Source: Saprospiraceae bacterium (GTDB lineage Bacteria > Bacteroidota > Bacteroidia > Chitinophagales > Saprospiraceae). Taken from it: a stretch of 36,986 nt of DNA. The notes beneath the pieces are model-generated. The model saw only the letters and a program-made list of their open reading frames with translations. It was not told the DNA's origin and searched no databases. Below, one piece after another: positions 9,062 through 19,193 of this stretch. Position numbers and translations under genes: made by a program. Positions within the stretch are counted from its first letter, which is position 1, and every line of letters starts with the position of its first letter. The stretch lies in contig JADZFD010000093.1 of the NCBI GenBank assembly GCA_020850225.1, positions 1 to 36,986 of the forward strand. Reading direction: 5' to 3'.

Positions 9062-9886
9062 ATGACTCAATATATTGCTGTAGAAGTTCAGTCAACAGAT
9101 GAGATTCTGATGGCCTTACTTGCTGATTTCGAATTTGAAGCCTTTGAAGAAGAGGATAATCAATTTACAGCGTATATTGTCAAAGAGCATTTCGATACAC
9201 CTACACAAAAACAGGTAACGGAGCTTATTCAATCCTATACTGACAGGTTCAGGATATATGAACCTGAAAACAAAAATTGGAATGCGATTTGGGAAGCATC
9301 TTTTGAGCCTGTTGTTGTAGAAGATTTTTGTCAGATTAGGGCTGATTTTCATCCGCCGATTCCGAATATAAACTATGACCTGGTGATTAATCCTAAAATG
9401 GCTTTCGGTACCGGCCATCATGCCACTACCTGGATGATGATTAAACAGATGTCTGACATACAATTTAATAGGAAAAGTGTTTTTGATTTTGGTTGCGGTA
9501 CAGGTATTTTAGCCATTCTTGCTTCCAAAATGGGTGCAGATGCCATTGATGCTATAGATATCGAACATGAATCCTTTCTCAATACTATAGAGAATGCATC
9601 CGTCAATAATGTAAATAACATTGAAACCTATGAAGGTGATCTGGACGTCATGCCTTCAAAAAAATACGATATTATATTAGCCAATATCAACCGTAATATC
9701 CTGATAAAATATGCTCGTACATTATCTGAAAGACTCCATCCGGATGGAATTTTACTTCTTTCAGGCATTCTGAATGATGACCAGGATATTGTCACTGATG
9801 CATTCCGGATGGAACATCTGTATTTGAAACAACAATTGGAACGGGAAAACTGGGTTTGTCTCCGTTTGGAAAAACATTTAGACTGA
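9062..9886 (+). CDS. prmA: Ribosomal protein L11 methyltransferase PrmA
   Basis: A 274-residue SAM-dependent enzyme that trimethylates ribosomal protein L11. The N-terminal about 100 residues form the L11-recognition domain. The catalytic domain shows the PrmA-specific PKMAFGTGHHATTWMMI (family: FGTGTHPTT), motif I VFDFGCGTGILAILASKMGA, DIE at the end of the second strand, and DIILANINRNILI (NI[NH]xxxL, target-lysine site). Length fits the short Bacteroidota form. It is 22 bp downstream of folD. The 137-bp spacer after it holds no gene. Confidence 0.94.
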   Translation: MTQYIAVEVQSTDEILMALLADFEFEAFEEEDNQFTAYIVKEHFDTPTQKQVTELIQSYTDRFRIYEPENKNWNAIWEASFEPVVVEDFCQIRADFHPPIPNINYDLVINPKMAFGTGHHATTWMMIKQMSDIQFNRKSVFDFGCGTGILAILASKMGADAIDAIDIEHESFLNTIENASVNNVNNIETYEGDLDVMPSKKYDIILANINRNILIKYARTLSERLHPDGILLLSGILNDDQDIVTDAFRMEHLYLKQQLERENWVCLRLEKHLD

Positions 9887-10023
9887 CCTGAGTATATTTA
9901 ATAGAAACATTAAGGCAGCAATTCCGAAAAATAACTCCTTTCCATCATACATATCATATGTAAATATTTTGGGTTTCATAAAATAGAATTACTTTAGCTT
10001 AATTTTTAAATAAGTAAGACAGA

Positions 10024-11127
10024 ATGCAAAAATTCAAAAATATCTATGTAGGAGCGACCAGTCAACATGTTGGAAAAACAACATCCACATTAGGACTGAC
10101 CTCAACATTTATGGCCAGAGGTCTGAAAGTAGGCTATTCAAAACCTGTAGGTCAGAATTATTTGGATATCCATAATCTGAAGGTAGATAAAGATACTGTA
10201 CTTTTTGCAGACCTAATCGATTTTGAGATAATTCCGGAAATACACAGCCCGATTATTTTCGGACCGGGAGCCACGGAGGCTTTTCTGGAAACACCCAATA
10301 CCAAAGAGCTGCATCAAACGTTGCTGAATGCTGAAAAATATCTGGCACATAAAAATGAAATCGTAATCTATGAAGGTACCGGGCATCCCGGTGTAGGTAG
10401 TGTAGGAGGTGTATCCAATGCCAAGGTAGCCAAAATTCTGGATGCAGGGGTTATTATGGTAGTGGAAGGCGGTATTGGAAGTACCATAGACATGCTCAAT
10501 ATGACAACTGCCCTTTTCAGAGAAGAAAAAGTACCTATAATTGGGGTCATTATCAACAAGGTAATACCCGAAAAACTGGATAAGGTACATCATTATGTCG
10601 GCAAGTGGCTAAAAAGTCAAAACCTGCCCTTATTGGGTTTGTTGCCGTATGAAAAATCACTGGCTTATCCGCTGATTAAATCTGTCAACGAAGCAGTCAA
10701 GGGTGTATTAACCTACAATGCCGACCGATTGGACAACAAGGTGGAAAGTATCATCGCCGGATCCCTGCTCGACCTGAAAGAACTTAAAGATTCTCAGGAT
10801 TTACTGCTGATTACCTCCATGCGAACCATAAATGAGGCTATCCGTAAAATAGACCTGATATCTACCAATCATGGTATTAAAAACTGTCCCTTGTCAGGTA
10901 TTGTTGCTACAGGAGAAGGTCAGATGGACAAATTTACAATAAAATACATTGAAAACAACAATCTTCCGCTTATCCGTACAGAACTGGATACCTACGGTGC
11001 CTATCTTCGAGTGAGTAAGATTGAAGTAAAAATCAACAGGAATACGCCATGGAAAATCCTGAAAGCGATTGAACTGATAGAGAAGAATATAGATGTCGAC
11101 TACATACTGAATGCTACCAGGCTTTAA
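10024..11127 (+). CDS. BioD-like P-loop / DRTGG domain protein (Pta N-terminal-like)
   Basis: A 367-residue two-domain protein. Residues 1-220 are a dethiobiotin-synthetase-like P-loop domain with Walker A VGATSQHVGKTT, KPVGQNYLD, a YEGTGHPGVGSVGGVSNAKVA segment and VGVIINKV-type strands (here IIGVIINKVIP). Residues about 245-355 resemble the DRTGG domain (LLLITSMRTINEAIRKI, PLSGIVATGE, LIRTELDTYGAYLRVSKI). The same arrangement forms the N-terminal regulatory half of long phosphotransacetylases, but the catalytic Pta domain is absent. Function is unproven; nucleotide sensing or acyl-phosphate-related regulation is inferred. It is monocistronic and converges with ddl. Confidence 0.8.
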   Translation: MQKFKNIYVGATSQHVGKTTSTLGLTSTFMARGLKVGYSKPVGQNYLDIHNLKVDKDTVLFADLIDFEIIPEIHSPIIFGPGATEAFLETPNTKELHQTLLNAEKYLAHKNEIVIYEGTGHPGVGSVGGVSNAKVAKILDAGVIMVVEGGIGSTIDMLNMTTALFREEKVPIIGVIINKVIPEKLDKVHHYVGKWLKSQNLPLLGLLPYEKSLAYPLIKSVNEAVKGVLTYNADRLDNKVESIIAGSLLDLKELKDSQDLLLITSMRTINEAIRKIDLISTNHGIKNCPLSGIVATGEGQMDKFTIKYIENNNLPLIRTELDTYGAYLRVSKIEVKINRNTPWKILKAIELIEKNIDVDYILNATRL

Positions 11128-11157
11128 TACAGCATTTAACGGTTTATCAGTGAGTTA

Positions 11158-12246
11158 TCATATCATCAGTTTCTGCAATTGTCTGTATCTTTTTAACCCT
11201 AATTGCACTATTGAATCCAACAGATCCGTATAGTTTACACCACTTGCTTCCCATAGCTTGGGATACATACTTATACTGGTAAATCCCGGCAAGGTATTAA
11301 TTTCATTAAGAACGATAGAATTATTGGGTCTCAGAAAGAAATCCACCCTTGACAATCCTTCACCGCCGATGGCCTTAAATGCCCGGATGGCCGTTTGACG
11401 GATAAGTTCACTCACTTCATCGGGTATATCTGCCGGTATCATTAATTTGGCTCCAGTACTGGATATATATTTTGCCTCGTAAGAATAGAATGTTTCAGTA
11501 GGTATGATGGCTCCAACCACTGAAGCCTGTGGGTTTTCATTACCCAGCACAGCACATTCTACTTCGATACCCTGAATGGCTTCTTCTATAAGCACCTTCT
11601 TATCGAATTTGAATGCATCTTCAATAGCCGTTGTAAATGCTTCCTTATCAGATACTTTGTGAACGCCTACCGACGACCCTGCATTGGCGGGTTTGACAAA
11701 TAAGGGTGAGCCCAGTTTTTTTACAATCGACCTGTATCTCAGTTGCTTCCTGTTACTAAGATCTGCTACAACAAAATCTGCTATCGGAATCCCTGCATCT
11801 CTCCATAGTCTTTTGGAGACATCCTTATCCATACCTATCGCTGATGCCATAAGATCTACGCCTGCAAAAGCTACATTATTGGCTCTGAAAACACCCTGCA
11901 TCACTCCATCCTCACCATTTGCTCCATGCAGTACAGGAAATACAAAGTCTACTTTTGCAATCTTTGTGTTACCATTATGTTGCATCAGGTATGGCTTATT
12001 TCTATATGGAGATAAAACCACACGGGTATCCGATTTGGAGAGTACTATACGTTGCGGATCATCTCTATGATCTGAAAAATGTTCTGTATCCTGAAGCCAC
12101 CATTGTCCTGTCTTATCAATACCTACTACAAGAATGTTATATTTTTCCTTGTTTAATGCATTAACTACACTATAACCGGAAATCAGTGAAATATTATGTT
12201 CAGGAGACTTACCTCCTACGAGGACAACCAGATTTAGTTTAGCCAT
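11158..12246 (-). CDS. ddl: D-alanine--D-alanine ligase
   Basis: A 362-residue ATP-grasp enzyme making D-Ala-D-Ala for peptidoglycan in the cytoplasm. Motifs: VVLVGGKSPEHNISLISG at the N-terminus, VFPVLHGANGEDGVMQG, PLFVKPANAGSSVGVHKV, EVECAVLGN, FYSYEAKYIS (the tyrosine typical of D-Ala rather than D-lactate ligases), GEGLSRVDFFL, and the metal-binding NEINTLPGFTSISMYPKLWEASG. Length suits the longer DdlA-type proteins. The start is the ATG at 12246, with a -7 box 36 bp upstream. It converges with the BioD/DRTGG gene with only 30 bp between stops and no obvious terminator. Confidence 0.96.
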   Translation of the reverse strand: MAKLNLVVLVGGKSPEHNISLISGYSVVNALNKEKYNILVVGIDKTGQWWLQDTEHFSDHRDDPQRIVLSKSDTRVVLSPYRNKPYLMQHNGNTKIAKVDFVFPVLHGANGEDGVMQGVFRANNVAFAGVDLMASAIGMDKDVSKRLWRDAGIPIADFVVADLSNRKQLRYRSIVKKLGSPLFVKPANAGSSVGVHKVSDKEAFTTAIEDAFKFDKKVLIEEAIQGIEVECAVLGNENPQASVVGAIIPTETFYSYEAKYISSTGAKLMIPADIPDEVSELIRQTAIRAFKAIGGEGLSRVDFFLRPNNSIVLNEINTLPGFTSISMYPKLWEASGVNYTDLLDSIVQLGLKRYRQLQKLMI

Positions 12247-12281
12247 GTTTTACTACTTAATACTATTAATAAAATTCAATG

Positions 12282-12289
12282 CAAAAATA
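12282..12289 (-). promoter_or_regulatory. Putative ddl -7 box
   Basis: On the minus strand this reads TATTTTTG, an exact TAnnTTTG match 36 nt upstream of the ddl ATG. No clear -33 motif is seen. Confidence 0.4.
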
Positions 12290-12536
12290 CGAAAATATAG
12301 ATACCATGTATTGTAATAAAAGGAATTAAATTTAATAAATTCATATCAAAAAATCAATACCAAAAATAACAAATTAAACAAGTTATTCATATTTATAAAA
12401 TTGATATTATGAAAATTAGCTATGATTAATAATTTATATGTATCTTTACCCTTTGAATAATCCGGAGTCAAAATGGAGGCAGCATTTCCGGTATTTTCTC
12501 TACTTTCATTTAAAATATTGAAAAACAAATAACAGC

Positions 12537-13814
12537 ATGGCTAAAATATTAATTGTTGATGATGACAAAGGTATCAGAAAAGCCTTACGTGACATACTGG
12601 AACTTGAAAAGTACGAAATTGATGAAGCAGCCGACGGATTGGATTGTATTGTAAAAATCAAACAAAATACATTTGACGTCATAATTATGGATGTCAAAAT
12701 GCCCAGAATGGACGGTATGGAAGCCATTGAAAAGATTCAGGATATCGCACCCGACATTCCTGTCATCATGATATCAGGACACGGCAATATCGACACAGCT
12801 GTAGAAGCTGTCAAAAAGGGAGCTTTTGACTTTATACAAAAGCCACCTGATCTCAACAGGCTATTAATAACTTTAAGAAATGCGCTGGACAAATCTTCGC
12901 TCATAACCGAGAAGAAAAAACTTCAGAAAAAAGTAAACGTATCCAAAGTACAGGAAATCATCGGTACATCCGGTAATATTGAACATATAAAAGCTACAAT
13001 AGAAAAAGTAGCCCCTACCGATGCCCGCGTACTCGTTACAGGTCAGAATGGTACAGGTAAAGAACTGGTAGCCCGTTGGATACATGAGATGAGCAAAAGA
13101 AATGACTACCCTATTATTGAAGTGAATTGTGCCGCTATTCCTTCTGAATTAATAGAGAGTGAGTTGTTCGGACATGAAAAGGGATCATTTACATCCGCAA
13201 TCAAGCAAAGATTAGGTAAGTTTGAACAGGCGCATGGCGGCACCTTATTTCTGGATGAAATCGGTGATATGAGTCTGTCAGCACAGGCCAAAGTGCTACG
13301 GGCATTGCAGGAAAACAAAATAACCCGTGTAGGAGGTGAGAAAGACATATCAGTAGATGTAAGAGTCATCGCTGCCACCAATAAAAATTTACCTGAAGAA
13401 ATCGCCAGGGGAAATTTCAGAGAGGATTTGTATCACAGACTGGCAGTCATTATAATCCAGGTGCCTTCACTTAATGAACGTAAAGATGACATACCCGTTC
13501 TGGTACAGCATTTTATCGGATTGGTCTGTGATGAATATAATATCCCACATAAAAAAATTGACACTAAGGCGGTAAAACTACTACAGGAAGTCAACTGGAC
13601 AGGAAATATCCGTGAATTAAGAAACGTCATTGAAAGACTTATCATCCTCTCTGACAAAACCATCACACCACAGGATGTAGAATCTTATGTTCAGGGTAAT
13701 TCATCTGTTACTCAAAAGGGAATTTATCCGGTTTTTGACCAATTTAATGATTATCCGTCATTGGAAAAATATATTAAATCAGAATATTCAAAATACAAGG
13801 GAGCATTGGTTTAG
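12537..13814 (+). CDS. NtrC-like response regulator with variant GAFTGA loop and no Fis HTH
   Basis: A 425-residue protein: receiver domain (1-120; acidic pocket VDDD at 8-10, phospho-acceptor D52 in IIMDVKMPRMDG, K102), then an AAA+ sigma54-activator domain (about 140-370) with Walker A GQNGTGKE (169-176), Walker B GGTLFLDE (234-241), and the arginine-rich segment FREDLYHRLAV. The sigma54-contact loop reads GSFTSA (216-221) instead of GAFTGA. The protein ends at SLEKYIKSEYSKYKGALV. The usual C-terminal Fis-type HTH is absent and I could not find it in any frame of the following 90 bp. It may therefore be a truncated copy, or may act without binding DNA itself. An AT-rich 290-bp spacer precedes it; TATCTTTA at 12441-12448 is a possible -7 box. 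Confidence 0.9.
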   Translation: MAKILIVDDDKGIRKALRDILELEKYEIDEAADGLDCIVKIKQNTFDVIIMDVKMPRMDGMEAIEKIQDIAPDIPVIMISGHGNIDTAVEAVKKGAFDFIQKPPDLNRLLITLRNALDKSSLITEKKKLQKKVNVSKVQEIIGTSGNIEHIKATIEKVAPTDARVLVTGQNGTGKELVARWIHEMSKRNDYPIIEVNCAAIPSELIESELFGHEKGSFTSAIKQRLGKFEQAHGGTLFLDEIGDMSLSAQAKVLRALQENKITRVGGEKDISVDVRVIAATNKNLPEEIARGNFREDLYHRLAVIIIQVPSLNERKDDIPVLVQHFIGLVCDEYNIPHKKIDTKAVKLLQEVNWTGNIRELRNVIERLIILSDKTITPQDVESYVQGNSSVTQKGIYPVFDQFNDYPSLEKYIKSEYSKYKGALV

Positions 13815-13904
13815 TGACCGTTTTCTTATTATCTTTGGATTCTGTACATGCTACACAGCTTAGTTTACCAACATTTAACTTTTGAAGTCTGAAATAATTG
13901 AAAT

Positions 13905-14642
13905 ATGAGTGAGATTGAAAATAACAATTCAGAAAGTAACATTGAAAATAAAACAAAGAAATGGAGTGAAGTCAAGGGAGAAAACTCCTGGACACTTTTT
14001 AAAGTAATAGCGGAACTAGTTGAAGGTTTTGAAGTACTTAATAAGCTCAATCCATGTGTTTCTATATTTGGGTCAGCAAGAACAAAGCCAGACGATCCTT
14101 TTTACAAACTGGCAGCTGAAATTGCTAAAAAATGTGTAGATGAAGGATTCGGCGTCATTACTGGCGGAGGTCCGGGCATCATGGAAGCTGCGAACAAAGG
14201 CGCTTTCCTCAATAATGGATTATCTGTCGGATTGAATATAGATTTGCCTTTTGAACAATTCCACAATCCTTATATTGAACCAAGCAGGATTTTACATCAC
14301 CGGTATTTTTTCGTAAGAAAGGTGATGTTCGTAAAATATGCTCAGGCATTCGTAGTATGTCCCGGTGGTTTTGGCACCCTGGATGAATTATTTGAAGTGC
14401 TCACACTGATACAAACCAAGAAAATCCTGCCAGTACCTGTAATTCTTGTCGGAGTCAAATACTGGTCAGGCCTTAAACAATGGATCATTGATGTGATGCT
14501 CAATGAATATAATAATATTTCGGAAAAAGACATTGACTTAATTCCAGTGACTGATGATCCGGATGAAGTTGTATCCATTATCCACAACTTTTATGATGGT
14601 TCAGACTCAATTCACTGTATCAAACAGAATTATGAATTGTAA
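13905..14642 (+). CDS. LOG family protein (Rossmann-fold, TIGR00730 type)
   Basis: A 245-residue protein of the LOG/lysine-decarboxylase-like family. Members hydrolyse nucleoside 5'-monophosphates to free the base (cytokinin-activating phosphoribohydrolase). Diagnostic motifs: VSIFGSARTKPDDPFY, GVITGGGPGIMEAANKGA, ILHHRYFFVRKVMFVKYAQAFV and the signature PGGFGTLDELFE (about residues 150-161). The first 40 residues are a charged Asn/Lys/Glu-rich extension not typical of short LOGs. The physiological substrate here is unknown. It is 90 bp downstream of the response regulator on the same strand. Confidence 0.9.
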   Translation: MSEIENNNSESNIENKTKKWSEVKGENSWTLFKVIAELVEGFEVLNKLNPCVSIFGSARTKPDDPFYKLAAEIAKKCVDEGFGVITGGGPGIMEAANKGAFLNNGLSVGLNIDLPFEQFHNPYIEPSRILHHRYFFVRKVMFVKYAQAFVVCPGGFGTLDELFEVLTLIQTKKILPVPVILVGVKYWSGLKQWIIDVMLNEYNNISEKDIDLIPVTDDPDEVVSIIHNFYDGSDSIHCIKQNYEL

Positions 14643-14748
14643 TTAGCCTAAAAACTTCAACTTCTGAATATAATATTTATTCCTATAGTGAGTTTAATAA
14701 TCAGAAGAACACCTGAACTTTTGATTGCTATATAATTGCTGTTGTCTG

Positions 14749-16086
14749 ATGAAACTGTCAATACCTGCTTTAAAAATCAATTTAAATGATATTGTATTTC
14801 AGTATCAGTATCATCAGGTTGTAAGATATATTGTAAGTTTTCTGGTTTCTGTCATAATGGTGAGGAGTGCTCTTCCTACAGTAGATTTAGGTACCTATGA
14901 GTTATTGATTTTTGTTGTAATCAGTATTTCAGGATTTTGGTCCAATGGTATTAAAAATGCTTTTATATCATATTACAACCATCCAGACGAAATTAGCAAC
15001 AGAAATTTGCCATGGACTGTTTTTTTAATATTGTCCGGTATAGCAGGTTTATTGTCTATGATGCTGATTATCTTCCCGGGTATTCTATCCTTTTTCGGCA
15101 CTGTAAATCTGGAAAAGTATGTACCTGTGATCGGAGTTTATCTTTTTTTTATTGCGGGTATTCCATTGACAGAAACCATCTTTCTGCTGGAAAAAAAAAG
15201 TAATCTGTTATGGCAATATACGTACTGGAGTCAATCCGGTATAATTATATTGTCTGTATTGGCAGCTTTATTTCGTCCTGAACTCGATGTATTTATATTT
15301 ATATTAATATTTTGGGCATTTATACGCTGGTGTTATCTGATTCTTTTTGTATTAAGACCGTATAAGTTCTGTTTCGATTATAAACAGTTTTATGTTTTTG
15401 GAATTTTTGCTGTTCCATTGATCCTGAATATGATAACCGGTAGCGCTATGGACATGATAGATGGATTATTCATAGCTCATTATTTCGAACCGGATTTTTT
15501 TCCTGTATTCAGGTACGGCGCACGTGAAATGCCGCTGGCATCCCTGCTTTTTAGTTCATTATCTCTCGCAATGATTCCTTTACTGACTGAAGATATGAAG
15601 CACATTTCCATACTCAAAGAGAAAACAACCCGACATTTGCATCTGCTTGCTCCGTTGTCCATTCTATTGATGATTGCTGCTCCATATTTATTTACACTTG
15701 TCTATGGTACTGAATATAAAGTGTCTGCCTTTATTTTCAATATTTATCTGCTTATTATGGTCAGCAGAGTAATGCTACCACAAACCATCTGCCTTGCCAA
15801 ACATCAGCACAGCATCATCGTTTGGTCGGGAATTACCGAAGTATTAGCTAACATTATTCTGAGTTACTGGTGGCTCCGGTATTGGGGTGTGTATGGTCTT
15901 GCTGCCGGTACAATCGTTGCTTATGCCATCCAGAAAGCCATACTGATTATATATAATAACAAAGTAAATGGTATCAGCATAGCTCAGTATATAGATTTAA
16001 AAGCCTACCTGATTTATACATTTTTACTAATTTTAACATTTATTGCTACCTTTATCTTCAACGATTCTCTTATAGGTTACCTGTAG
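14749..16086 (+). CDS. Polysaccharide flippase-like membrane protein (Wzx/MATE fold)
   Basis: A 445-residue integral membrane protein with about 12-14 hydrophobic segments (for example YIVSFLVSVIMV, LLIFVVISISGFWS, FLILSGIAGLLSMMLIIFPG, LSILLMIAAPYLFTLVYG). The layout and the conserved VYGLAAGTIVAYAI near the C-terminus fit the MOP superfamily polysaccharide exporters that flip lipid-linked glycans. No glycosyltransferases are adjacent, so the substrate is unknown. I start it at ATG 14749; an in-frame TTG at 14725 would add eight residues (LYNCCCL...) without family support. prmC follows after 56 bp. Confidence 0.82.
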   Translation: MKLSIPALKINLNDIVFQYQYHQVVRYIVSFLVSVIMVRSALPTVDLGTYELLIFVVISISGFWSNGIKNAFISYYNHPDEISNRNLPWTVFLILSGIAGLLSMMLIIFPGILSFFGTVNLEKYVPVIGVYLFFIAGIPLTETIFLLEKKSNLLWQYTYWSQSGIIILSVLAALFRPELDVFIFILIFWAFIRWCYLILFVLRPYKFCFDYKQFYVFGIFAVPLILNMITGSAMDMIDGLFIAHYFEPDFFPVFRYGAREMPLASLLFSSLSLAMIPLLTEDMKHISILKEKTTRHLHLLAPLSILLMIAAPYLFTLVYGTEYKVSAFIFNIYLLIMVSRVMLPQTICLAKHQHSIIVWSGITEVLANIILSYWWLRYWGVYGLAAGTIVAYAIQKAILIIYNNKVNGISIAQYIDLKAYLIYTFLLILTFIATFIFNDSLIGYL

Positions 16087-16142
16087 ATAAAAAATAATCG
16101 AGATTCATATACAAATCGAAATAAAAACAAAAAATCCTAAAT

Positions 16143-16982
16143 ATGAACATTCAGGAAGCGCGTATACATCTGGAACAATCAGTAAGGAACATATACACAG
16201 AAAGAGAAGCTACTCTAATAGCCAGATATCTGACTGAAGACTTGATTGGTAAGGATCACCATACTCAAATTCCATTGTCAGTAACACAAATTGACAGTAT
16301 TATGGATGCATCCAAAAGATTGGCAAACCACGAGCCCTGGCAATATATATCCGGATGGGCAGATTTTTACGGTTACAAATTTAAAGTATCCAATGTTGTA
16401 TTGATTCCAAGACCTGAGACTGAAGAGCTCGTGTATGCTGCGTTAAAAATCATTCAGGAGGACAACATAAAATCGGTTATGGATATTGGCACGGGATCAG
16501 GAATAATACCCGTAACAATCAGTATTAAATGTAAAAAAAAATTATCCGTTCATGCCACAGATATAAGTGAAGCAGCTCTTGATATAGCAAAAAGTAATGC
16601 TATCCAACATAACGTGTATATACAATTTGTACTCAATGATATACTCGATAGCTCCTTATGGCATACTTTGCCAAAAGTCGGTATGATACTTTCGAATCCA
16701 CCGTATATAGGCCGTGATGAAGCAGAACAACTTGCCAGTAATGTAGTTGACTTCGAACCACATACGGCGTTGTTTACAAATGACAATCCGTTGGAATTCT
16801 ATGATGCCATTTCCCGAATGATCGTTCAATATCAAAATTCAGGTTGTAAAGTCCTGGTAGAAATCAACGAGCAATACGGAAATGAAGTAATGGAACTTTT
16901 TAAACAAAATGGATTGTCAGATGTAAAAATAATTGCAGACATGCAGGGTAAAAACCGGATAGTCTATGCTATAAAACTTTAG
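16143..16982 (+). CDS. prmC: Peptide chain release factor N5-glutamine methyltransferase PrmC
   Basis: A 279-residue enzyme that methylates the GGQ glutamine of release factors RF1/RF2. The N-terminal helical domain (1-80) binds the release factor. The catalytic domain has LIPRPETEELV (family marker RPxTE), motif I VMDIGTGSGIIPVTIS, DISEAALDIAK, and the active-site tetrapeptide SNPPYIGRDE. It ends with ADMQGKNRIVYAIKL, matching the family (DxxGxxR). Length is normal. A perfect 12-bp inverted repeat follows and separates it from the convergent pckA gene. Confidence 0.95.
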   Translation: MNIQEARIHLEQSVRNIYTEREATLIARYLTEDLIGKDHHTQIPLSVTQIDSIMDASKRLANHEPWQYISGWADFYGYKFKVSNVVLIPRPETEELVYAALKIIQEDNIKSVMDIGTGSGIIPVTISIKCKKKLSVHATDISEAALDIAKSNAIQHNVYIQFVLNDILDSSLWHTLPKVGMILSNPPYIGRDEAEQLASNVVDFEPHTALFTNDNPLEFYDAISRMIVQYQNSGCKVLVEINEQYGNEVMELFKQNGLSDVKIIADMQGKNRIVYAIKL

Positions 16983-17015
16983 TTTTCTATTATTGTATAA
17001 ATTTCCAAAAGTAAA

Positions 17016-17066
17016 AAATCCGGAATACATCTCCCTTTTACATTGGTAAATGAATATTCCGGATTT
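17016..17066. terminator. Convergent hairpin between prmC and pckA
   Basis: AAATCCGGAATA (17016-17027) and its exact reverse complement (17055-17066) form a 12-bp stem with a 27-nt loop. It lies midway in the 132-bp spacer between two converging genes, with A runs before and Ts within the arms, so it can serve both strands. Confidence 0.65.
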
Positions 17067-17114
17067 AATATCTTCTGCACCAGAAACAGTCAATGCTTCT
17101 GAGAAGTAACCAAT

Positions 17115-18962
17115 TTATCTTTCAGGTTGTTGCCCCCATTGCTCAGGAGATCTCCAGAGTGCGGACAACAATAATTCACGCATGAACAGGAATTCTTTGG
17201 GTAATCTGTTATAGAATGTCGAAAACAATTCCTGATGTGATAAAAGTTCCTTTTTCCAGACCTCTCTGTCTATGGTCATTATTTTATCAAATTTTTCCTG
17301 TGGAAAATCCAGTCCTGTCCAGTCGATATCCTTATATCTGGGTACCCAACCTATCGGGCTTTCTACTGCAGAACCCTTACCATGTATTCTATTAAAGATC
17401 CACTTCAATACCCGGATATTTTCACCAAAACCAGGCCATATAAATTTACCATTTTCATCTTTTCTGAACCAGTTTACGTTGAAAATACGCGGTGCATCCG
17501 GTAGATTACGACCAAACTGTAACCAATGGTTGATATAATCACCTATATTGTAACCCATAAACGGCAGCATTGCAAACGGATCTCTTCTGACGACTCCCTG
17601 CGCTCCAAATGCAGCAGCTGTAGTTTCACTACCCATAGTAGCCGCAGTATATACACCAAAATTCCAGTTAAAGGACTGATATACCAATGGAATACCGGAT
17701 GCTCTTCTACCTCCAAAAATAAATGCAGTTACAGGCACTCCATCTTTATTGTCAAAATTTTCATCTACTGCCGGATTCTGAGTTGCGCTTACAGTAAAAC
17801 GGCTGTTAGGATGAGCTGCAGGCTTTCCGCTTTCCTTATCATATGGCAATCCATGCCAGTCAATCAAATTATCAGGAACTTCTTTGGTTTTCCCTTCCCA
17901 CCATACATCACCATCCGACGTTATAGCTACATTGGTAAATATGGCATTCGACTTGATGGTTTCCATCGCATTTGGATTCGTTTCGTAATTGGTACCCGGA
18001 ACCACGCCAAAATAACCGCTTTCGGGGTTGATTGCTACCAGTTTGCCGGATTTTTCCCTGTGTATCCAGGCGATATCGTCACCTACAGTGGTTATTTTCC
18101 AGCCATCAAATGATGAAGGTGGAATCAGCATGGAAAAATTAGTTTTACCGCATGCACTCGGAAATGATGCTGCAATATATGTTTTTTTCTTCTCCGGAGA
18201 TTCTACACCCATGATCAGCATATGTTCTGCCATCCATCCTTCTTCCCTGGCTATTACAGAAGCTATCCTCAATGCGAAACACTTTTTGCCTAATAATGCA
18301 TTACCGCCATAACCACTTCCATATGATACTACTAATCTTTCTTCGGGAAAATGAGTGATATATTTTTCATTACTGCAAGGCCATTTTACATCATTCTGAC
18401 CTGATTGCAGCGGCGCACCTACAGTATGAACACATTTTACATACTCACCTTTCTCAATATAGGGCATTGCCTGATCACCCATACGGGTCATAATCTTCAT
18501 ACTTACCACAACATATTCCGAATCCGTTATTTCTATACCATACCGCGACAGTGGAGAACCTACGGGTCCCATACAAAAAGGTACAACGTATAAGGTACGT
18601 CCTTTCATGCAACCTTTTGTAAGTTCATTCAGAATGCCCTTCATCTGTGCAGGATCCATCCAGTTATTGGTTGGACCGGCATCGTCTTTCGTCCTGCTAC
18701 ATATAAAAGTTCTGTCTTCTACACGTGCCACATCACTGGGATCACTGAAACATGCATAGCTGTTCGGCCGGATTTCCGGATTCAATTTGATAAACGTACC
18801 TTTATCGACCAGTAACTGACACATTCGGTTGTATTCCTCATCGGAACCGTTACACCAATGTACATTGTCAGCCTCAAAGTAGGAAGCCAGACCATCTACC
18901 CAATTGTTGATATGTTCCCTTCCTGTTACGGTATTTTTAGATGTAAAAATCGAATTATTCAT
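17115..18962 (-). CDS. pckA: Phosphoenolpyruvate carboxykinase (GTP)
   Basis: A 615-residue GTP-type PEPCK catalysing oxaloacetate + GTP to PEP + GDP + CO2, the first committed gluconeogenic step. The active-site landmarks are all GTP-type: [20 protein letters not shown], the substrate loop [20 protein letters not shown], kinase-1a [16 protein letters not shown] (reactive cysteine), [33 protein letters not shown], and [10 protein letters not shown]. Length is standard (about 600-620). The ATP type has a different P-loop and is excluded. Start is ATG 18962, with a good promoter just upstream. It is monocistronic. Confidence 0.97.
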   Translation of the reverse strand: MNNSIFTSKNTVTGREHINNWVDGLASYFEADNVHWCNGSDEEYNRMCQLLVDKGTFIKLNPEIRPNSYACFSDPSDVARVEDRTFICSRTKDDAGPTNNWMDPAQMKGILNELTKGCMKGRTLYVVPFCMGPVGSPLSRYGIEITDSEYVVVSMKIMTRMGDQAMPYIEKGEYVKCVHTVGAPLQSGQNDVKWPCSNEKYITHFPEERLVVSYGSGYGGNALLGKKCFALRIASVIAREEGWMAEHMLIMGVESPEKKKTYIAASFPSACGKTNFSMLIPPSSFDGWKITTVGDDIAWIHREKSGKLVAINPESGYFGVVPGTNYETNPNAMETIKSNAIFTNVAITSDGDVWWEGKTKEVPDNLIDWHGLPYDKESGKPAAHPNSRFTVSATQNPAVDENFDNKDGVPVTAFIFGGRRASGIPLVYQSFNWNFGVYTAATMGSETTAAAFGAQGVVRRDPFAMLPFMGYNIGDYINHWLQFGRNLPDAPRIFNVNWFRKDENGKFIWPGFGENIRVLKWIFNRIHGKGSAVESPIGWVPRYKDIDWTGLDFPQEKFDKIMTIDREVWKKELLSHQELFSTFYNRLPKEFLFMRELLLSALWRSPEQWGQQPER

Positions 18963-18989
18963 GATAGGATTGTTAATTTAATGTAGACA

Positions 18990-19018
18990 CAAATATAGTA
19001 TAATCATTATTATTTTCA
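18990..19018 (-). promoter_or_regulatory. pckA promoter (-7 and -33 boxes)
   Basis: On the minus strand TATATTTG (18997-18990) matches the TAnnTTTG -7 consensus. A TTG (19018-19016) lies 18 bp upstream, near the expected -33 position. Transcription would start about 20 nt before the pckA ATG. Confidence 0.55.
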
Positions 19019-19193
19019 ATAAATTTTCCTGAATATAATCATCATTTTTAATTATTTATTAAAATACCCAATATTTCAGCAACGTAGTGCGAATAGAAAT
19101 GCATTTTCAGTCAAACAAAAGTTTTAGATATCAATAAACCCGTTTATAAAAGTAAATTCGTTATTTTGCACGCTCATATTAATTAAATCATAT

